DNA from: Candidatus Binataceae bacterium
Lineage (GTDB): Bacteria; Desulfobacterota; Binatia; Binatales; Binataceae
DNA length: 64,000 bases
Reading direction: 5' to 3'
Assembly: GCA_015478645.1 (NCBI GenBank)
Contig: JADMIL010000001.1
Location: 124,001 to 188,000, forward strand
Below the pieces are notes generated by a model. The model saw only the letters and a list, made by a program, of their open reading frames with translations, had not been told where the DNA came from and did not search any database. The stretch's first letter is position 1. Each line of letters opens with the position of its first letter. The translations under genes were made by a program, and so were the position numbers. Of the stretch, positions 60,233 through 64,000 are shown piece by piece.

Positions 60233-61015
60233 ATGACTTCGTATCGACGCCGCCCGCATCCGGAAAACGATCGCCCTGCCCGCCCACGCCATGTTGCCGC
60301 AAGGCCCAGCCGCCTGGCTCGCTATGCGATCGCGCTAGCCACGGCCGCGTGGCTGGTTGCCGCGACGCCGCACGGGGTGGCCTATGCCGATCCGCCAAGC
60401 GCCATCGCGGGCGCGCCCGGCGAGGCGATTAACGATCCGATGCGCCTCGTGCAGGGCGGGGTCGGCGAAGTGATCGCGGTGTTCAACGATAAACAGATGG
60501 CGCTGCGCGATCGGCGCGAAAAGCTGCGCACGCTGGCCGGGAAGTATTTCGATTTCGAGTCGATGGCGCGCTCAGTGATGGGCTACCATTGGCGCGAGTT
60601 GACGGCCGCCCAACGCGCGCAATTCGTGCCGCTGTTCGCCAGCTTTATCCAGGATGCCTACCTGAGCAAACTGCAGGACTACACAGTGCAAAAGGTCCAG
60701 CAGGAATTGCTTACGGTCAAGGTGCAATTCACCCATGAAACCTTCGAGGACGCCGACTACGCGCAGGTCTTCAGCAATATCAACGTGACCGAGCAGAAGG
60801 ACGCTATCCCGGTCAATTACCTGATGCACCTGAGCCATGGCGAATGGAAAATCTACGACGTGACGGTCGACGCGATCAGCGTGATCGCGAACTACCGCAA
60901 CCAGTTCAACCGCGTAATGAACACCGGCGGCTTCGACAAGCTGGTCGCCGATCTGAATCTCAAGCTGGCCGGCCTCCAGAACGATCTCGAAAACCCGCCG
61001 GCCCGGCACGAATAG
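60233..61015 (+). CDS. MlaC/Ttg2D family phospholipid-transport periplasmic protein
   Basis: RREKLRTLAGKYFDFESMARSVMGYHWRELTAAQRAQFVPLFASFIQDAYLSKLQDY. Confidence 0.85.
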   Translation: MTSYRRRPHPENDRPARPRHVAARPSRLARYAIALATAAWLVAATPHGVAYADPPSAIAGAPGEAINDPMRLVQGGVGEVIAVFNDKQMALRDRREKLRTLAGKYFDFESMARSVMGYHWRELTAAQRAQFVPLFASFIQDAYLSKLQDYTVQKVQQELLTVKVQFTHETFEDADYAQVFSNINVTEQKDAIPVNYLMHLSHGEWKIYDVTVDAISVIANYRNQFNRVMNTGGFDKLVADLNLKLAGLQNDLENPPARHE

Positions 61016-61055
61016 CCATCGCCGACGATGCGCCGCGGCGATCGCGGCCGTCGGT

Positions 61056-61418
61056 CTACGCGCCGATTAGTTTGCGCAGGATGTCGAGTCGGAGCGCCAG
61101 CTTCTCGCCAAGCCACAGCGCATGGATCGCGTGATCGGCATAGGCGTCGCCGGATTCGGGATGAATCAGGATCGTCAGCCCGTCGCGATTGAGCATCAAC
61201 CACGGCACGATCATCGCGAATTCCGTCGCCGCGAACGCCACCTGGTACATGGCTTGCGGATGCGGGCCGACCGGCTGATCGCGCCAGCGCCCCATCGCCA
61301 CCGCAAAGCGCCCTTCGATCAGCTCGCGCAGGCGCGCCGCATGCGGACGCGATTCGTCGTCGTAGTAGATATGGGCGTGGTAGCCCGTGATCAGAGCGGT
61401 ATCAGCCGGCTCGGCCAT
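61056..61418 (-). CDS. DOPA 4,5-dioxygenase-like protein
   Basis: ITGYHAHIYYDDESRPHAARLRELI...RWRDQPVGPHPQAMYQVAF...LTILIHPESGDAYADHAIHALWLGE. Confidence 0.88.
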   Translation of the reverse strand: MAEPADTALITGYHAHIYYDDESRPHAARLRELIEGRFAVAMGRWRDQPVGPHPQAMYQVAFAATEFAMIVPWLMLNRDGLTILIHPESGDAYADHAIHALWLGEKLALRLDILRKLIGA

Positions 61419-61556
61419 CGCTAGTCACCCGCAGCGTGTGGATATTGTTCACCATAAGCGTATTGACTCTATTTGTGGATATGCGAATCTCTCCGCGGAT
61501 GTTCGCGGTCGCGGCTTGCGATCGCGGGCGCATGTTTGCTCCGCGCATTCGCCGTC

Positions 61557-61670
61557 AAGGCAACCTCTGCACAAGGCTCTGCTGTCACCCTGAGCGAAGC
61601 GAATGGGTCTCGGATCCGGGATTCTTCGCTGCGCTCAGAATGACAACCTGACTTGTGCAGAGGTTCCCTA
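61557..61670 (-). repeat. MITE-like imperfect palindromic repeat, copy 2 (inverted relative to copy 1)
   Basis: AACCTCTGCACAAG...GTCACCCTGAGCGAAGCGAATGGGTCTCGGATCCGGGATTCTTCGCTGCGCTCAGAATGAC...GTGCAGAGGTTCCCTA. Confidence 0.85.
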
Positions 61671-63185
61671 GCGGGCGCGACGCCAGTCGAAGTTGCGCTC
61701 GAAGGCGTCGCCAATCCGCAGCAGCGCAAGCTCGTCGAAATGCCGTCCGGTAAGCATCAGGCCCACCGGCAGACCACCCGCCAGCGCGCACGGCACGCTC
61801 AGTGACGGATGGCCGGTCATGTCGAATGGGGCGGTATTGCCGAGCATGTTCCATCCATGAGCGACGATTTCGCCGGGGCGCAGGTTGGGCTGGTAGCGAT
61901 GCGCGCGCATCGGCGTGGTCGGCATCGCAATCGCGTCGCATCCGCCGAGCACGGAATCGTAGGCGGCGCGCAGCGTCCCGCGCAGATTTTGCGCCTTGGC
62001 ATAAAGCCGGCCGTGGTAGCGGCGATTCAGGTAGCTGCCGACCAGCGCGACCAGCTTGACGGTCGGTGGCAGGTCGTCGCCCTGCGCCTGGCAGAAGCGC
62101 CCGAAGGCCGAGGCGAAGCCGGCGTCGTATTCGCCCTGGTAGTGATAGCCGATGCCGTTGCCATAGATTAGCGCCGCCGCACCCTCCGCCATCAGGGCCC
62201 ACGCGATACCGTCGGCCTGGCGATGCATCGGAATCGAGACCTCCTCGACCTGCGCACCCATTTTGCCGAGCGCCGCGATCGCGCCCTGCACGGCGCTGTC
62301 AACCTCGGGCTCCGAGACCGGCCAGCCAAAACCCTCGCGGACCACGCCGATGCACATGCCCTTCAAGTCCTTGCCGAGCGCCGCGGTGTAGCGTTCAACC
62401 TTGATCTCGCCCTGGCGCGGATCGCCGGGATGCTTACCCGCGATCACTTCGAGCAGCAGCGCGACGTCGGCCACCGTCCGGCCCATCGGTCCGGCATGGT
62501 CGAAGGTCGGATCGATCCCGACGCATCCGGTGTACGGCACCAGGCTGTGGGTGGGTTTGAGACCGACCACGCCGCACCACGACGAGGGGATGCGGATCGA
62601 GCCGCCCTGGTCGCCGCCGACGGTGAGGTCGAAGTCGTCATAGGCGAGCGCCGCAGCCGAACCGCCTGACGATCCGCCGGCTAAGTGGTCGCGATTGAGC
62701 GGGTTGCGCGTCGGTCCGAAGGCGCTCGTATCGCCCGCGCCGGAGAAGGCGAAGTTATCCAAGTTGAGCTTGGCGACGATCTCGCCGCCGGCGTCCAGGA
62801 TGCGGGTTACCAGGGTCGCGTCGTGCTCCGGCACGTAACCTTCCATCACCAGCGAGCCGCAGGTCATCGGGATTCCCGCTACGCTGATATTGTCCTTGAT
62901 GCCGATACGCTTGCCGGCCAGCGCTCCGCCGCGCGCGCCCTTGACCGAGCAGCGCCGGATGATCGCGTTGAGCGGATCGTCCTTGGGATGCGGACGCGAA
63001 CCGGGATCGCGATCGGTATATTTCAGCGGACGCGACGGCACGGGCATCTGATCGAGTCCGTCGAGCACGGCGAACATCGCCGGTGTCAGCGCCTGAAAAT
63101 CGGTCAGCTCATCAGCACTCAGGTGAAAGTGATTGGCCGCCGCCAACTCATTCAGTTCTGCCGCCGTCGGAATTCGCAGTGCCAT
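61668..63185 (-). CDS. Amidase (amidase-signature family)
   Basis: GKRIGIKDNISVAGIPMTCGS...GGSSGGSAAALAYDDFDLTVGGDQGGSIRIPSSWCGVVGLKPTH. Confidence 0.93.
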   Translation of the reverse strand: MALRIPTAAELNELAAANHFHLSADELTDFQALTPAMFAVLDGLDQMPVPSRPLKYTDRDPGSRPHPKDDPLNAIIRRCSVKGARGGALAGKRIGIKDNISVAGIPMTCGSLVMEGYVPEHDATLVTRILDAGGEIVAKLNLDNFAFSGAGDTSAFGPTRNPLNRDHLAGGSSGGSAAALAYDDFDLTVGGDQGGSIRIPSSWCGVVGLKPTHSLVPYTGCVGIDPTFDHAGPMGRTVADVALLLEVIAGKHPGDPRQGEIKVERYTAALGKDLKGMCIGVVREGFGWPVSEPEVDSAVQGAIAALGKMGAQVEEVSIPMHRQADGIAWALMAEGAAALIYGNGIGYHYQGEYDAGFASAFGRFCQAQGDDLPPTVKLVALVGSYLNRRYHGRLYAKAQNLRGTLRAAYDSVLGGCDAIAMPTTPMRAHRYQPNLRPGEIVAHGWNMLGNTAPFDMTGHPSLSVPCALAGGLPVGLMLTGRHFDELALLRIGDAFERNFDWRRAR

Positions 63186-63795
63186 GGATGGATCCTCCGT
63201 GAGCGTCGCGCGCAATTAGGGAACGCCGCGCCCGCCGCATTCTAAATCGACCGCCTGGAGGGTCGTCGTGTCAAGTGGTGACCGCGCGCGCATCGGTCGC
63301 ATCGCCGCGCAGGCCGGGGTTAGGATCGTCTCGCACCGGAGCGCCGATCGTCTCTGAATGACACGCTGAGTAAGGCCGCGCCAAAGACGAAATCGCGACT
63401 GAAATGCCAGCTATTGAATAATTAAAGTCGATTGAATGTATTAGAGAAAAACATATCCTACATTGTCTGCAACAGCGTGTTGCTCCGCTGCATCAATGTT
63501 GCAGCAACTCCAATAACCATTGTAAATCACCAGCGCGAAATCCCGCACAGGAAGGATCGATACAGGGCCGTTGAGGTCTCTCAAGACAGGCAATTCATGT
63601 GGCGTATCAACATGTTACGTGATGTCCACGTGAGTTATTGCGATGCGCTAAGCCGGGCCGCGACTGGGTGGCCCGGAGGCGCTAGTAGGTGCGGGCAGCG
63701 GGGATGGTGCGGCCGACTGTAACTTCCGGCATCGAGCTTGCTTGCAGGTTTCTCGGAAGCCACAGAAATGCGGCGCCGCAAGACCAAGGTGCAGC

Positions 63796-64000
63796 ATGGC
63801 ATCTGAGCCAATGATTCGGAATATCGAAGCGGAAGAGAGCGAACGACGCCACAGTGGCTTCTTCGCCTCTGGAATCACCCGCTACAGCGACGCGATCGAG
63901 GACGCGAACGAGGATCAGATACTGCGCTTCAGCCGCTTCGGGATGGCGGCGATTCTGGTGTTCGAACTGACTCATCTGTGTCTCGGCCTCTATTTTGCCC
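63796..64000 (+). CDS. N-terminal fragment of an unknown membrane protein, cut by window end
   Basis: MASEPMIRNIEAEESERRHSGFFASGITRYSDAIEDANEDQILRFSRFGMAAILVFELTHLCLGLYFA. Confidence 0.5.
   Translation, partial: MASEPMIRNIEAEESERRHSGFFASGITRYSDAIEDANEDQILRFSRFGMAAILVFELTHLCLGLYFA

Overview
High-GC bacterial window with two parts. (1) About 1-38 kb looks like the right end of an integrated conjugative element. It carries a MOBF-type relaxase fragment, a TrwB/TraD coupling protein, a ribbon-helix-helix (RHH) accessory protein and a VirB2/TrbC-like protein, followed by a dense cargo region. That cargo contains nine candidate fluoride (crcB-motif) riboswitches on both strands. They precede ilvD plus two MutS-like genes, a dynamin-like GTPase, inorganic pyrophosphatase, a small unknown gene, a zinc-ribbon/cyclase-like/STAND ATPase upstream of enolase, a YkoP-like gene plus metK, DUF190-CBS4 plus crcB, a six-gene membrane complex related to hydrogenase-4/Ehr whose large subunit lacks the NiFe cysteines, and a seven-gene operon of mostly uncharacterised proteins. 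The part ends near 38,030-38,054 at an isolated tRNA 3' fragment, interpreted as an att scar. (2) About 38-64 kb looks like ordinary chromosome. It has a copper membrane monooxygenase locus (pmoC-pmoA-small ORF-pmoB) next to alcohol-oxidation genes (ADH, cytochrome c, GMC oxidoreductase pair, SCO), then assorted metabolic genes and an inverted pair of MITE-like elements. The main finding is the mobile multi-riboswitch fluoride-response island. All calls are from reading the sequence and ORF translations; no searches were run.
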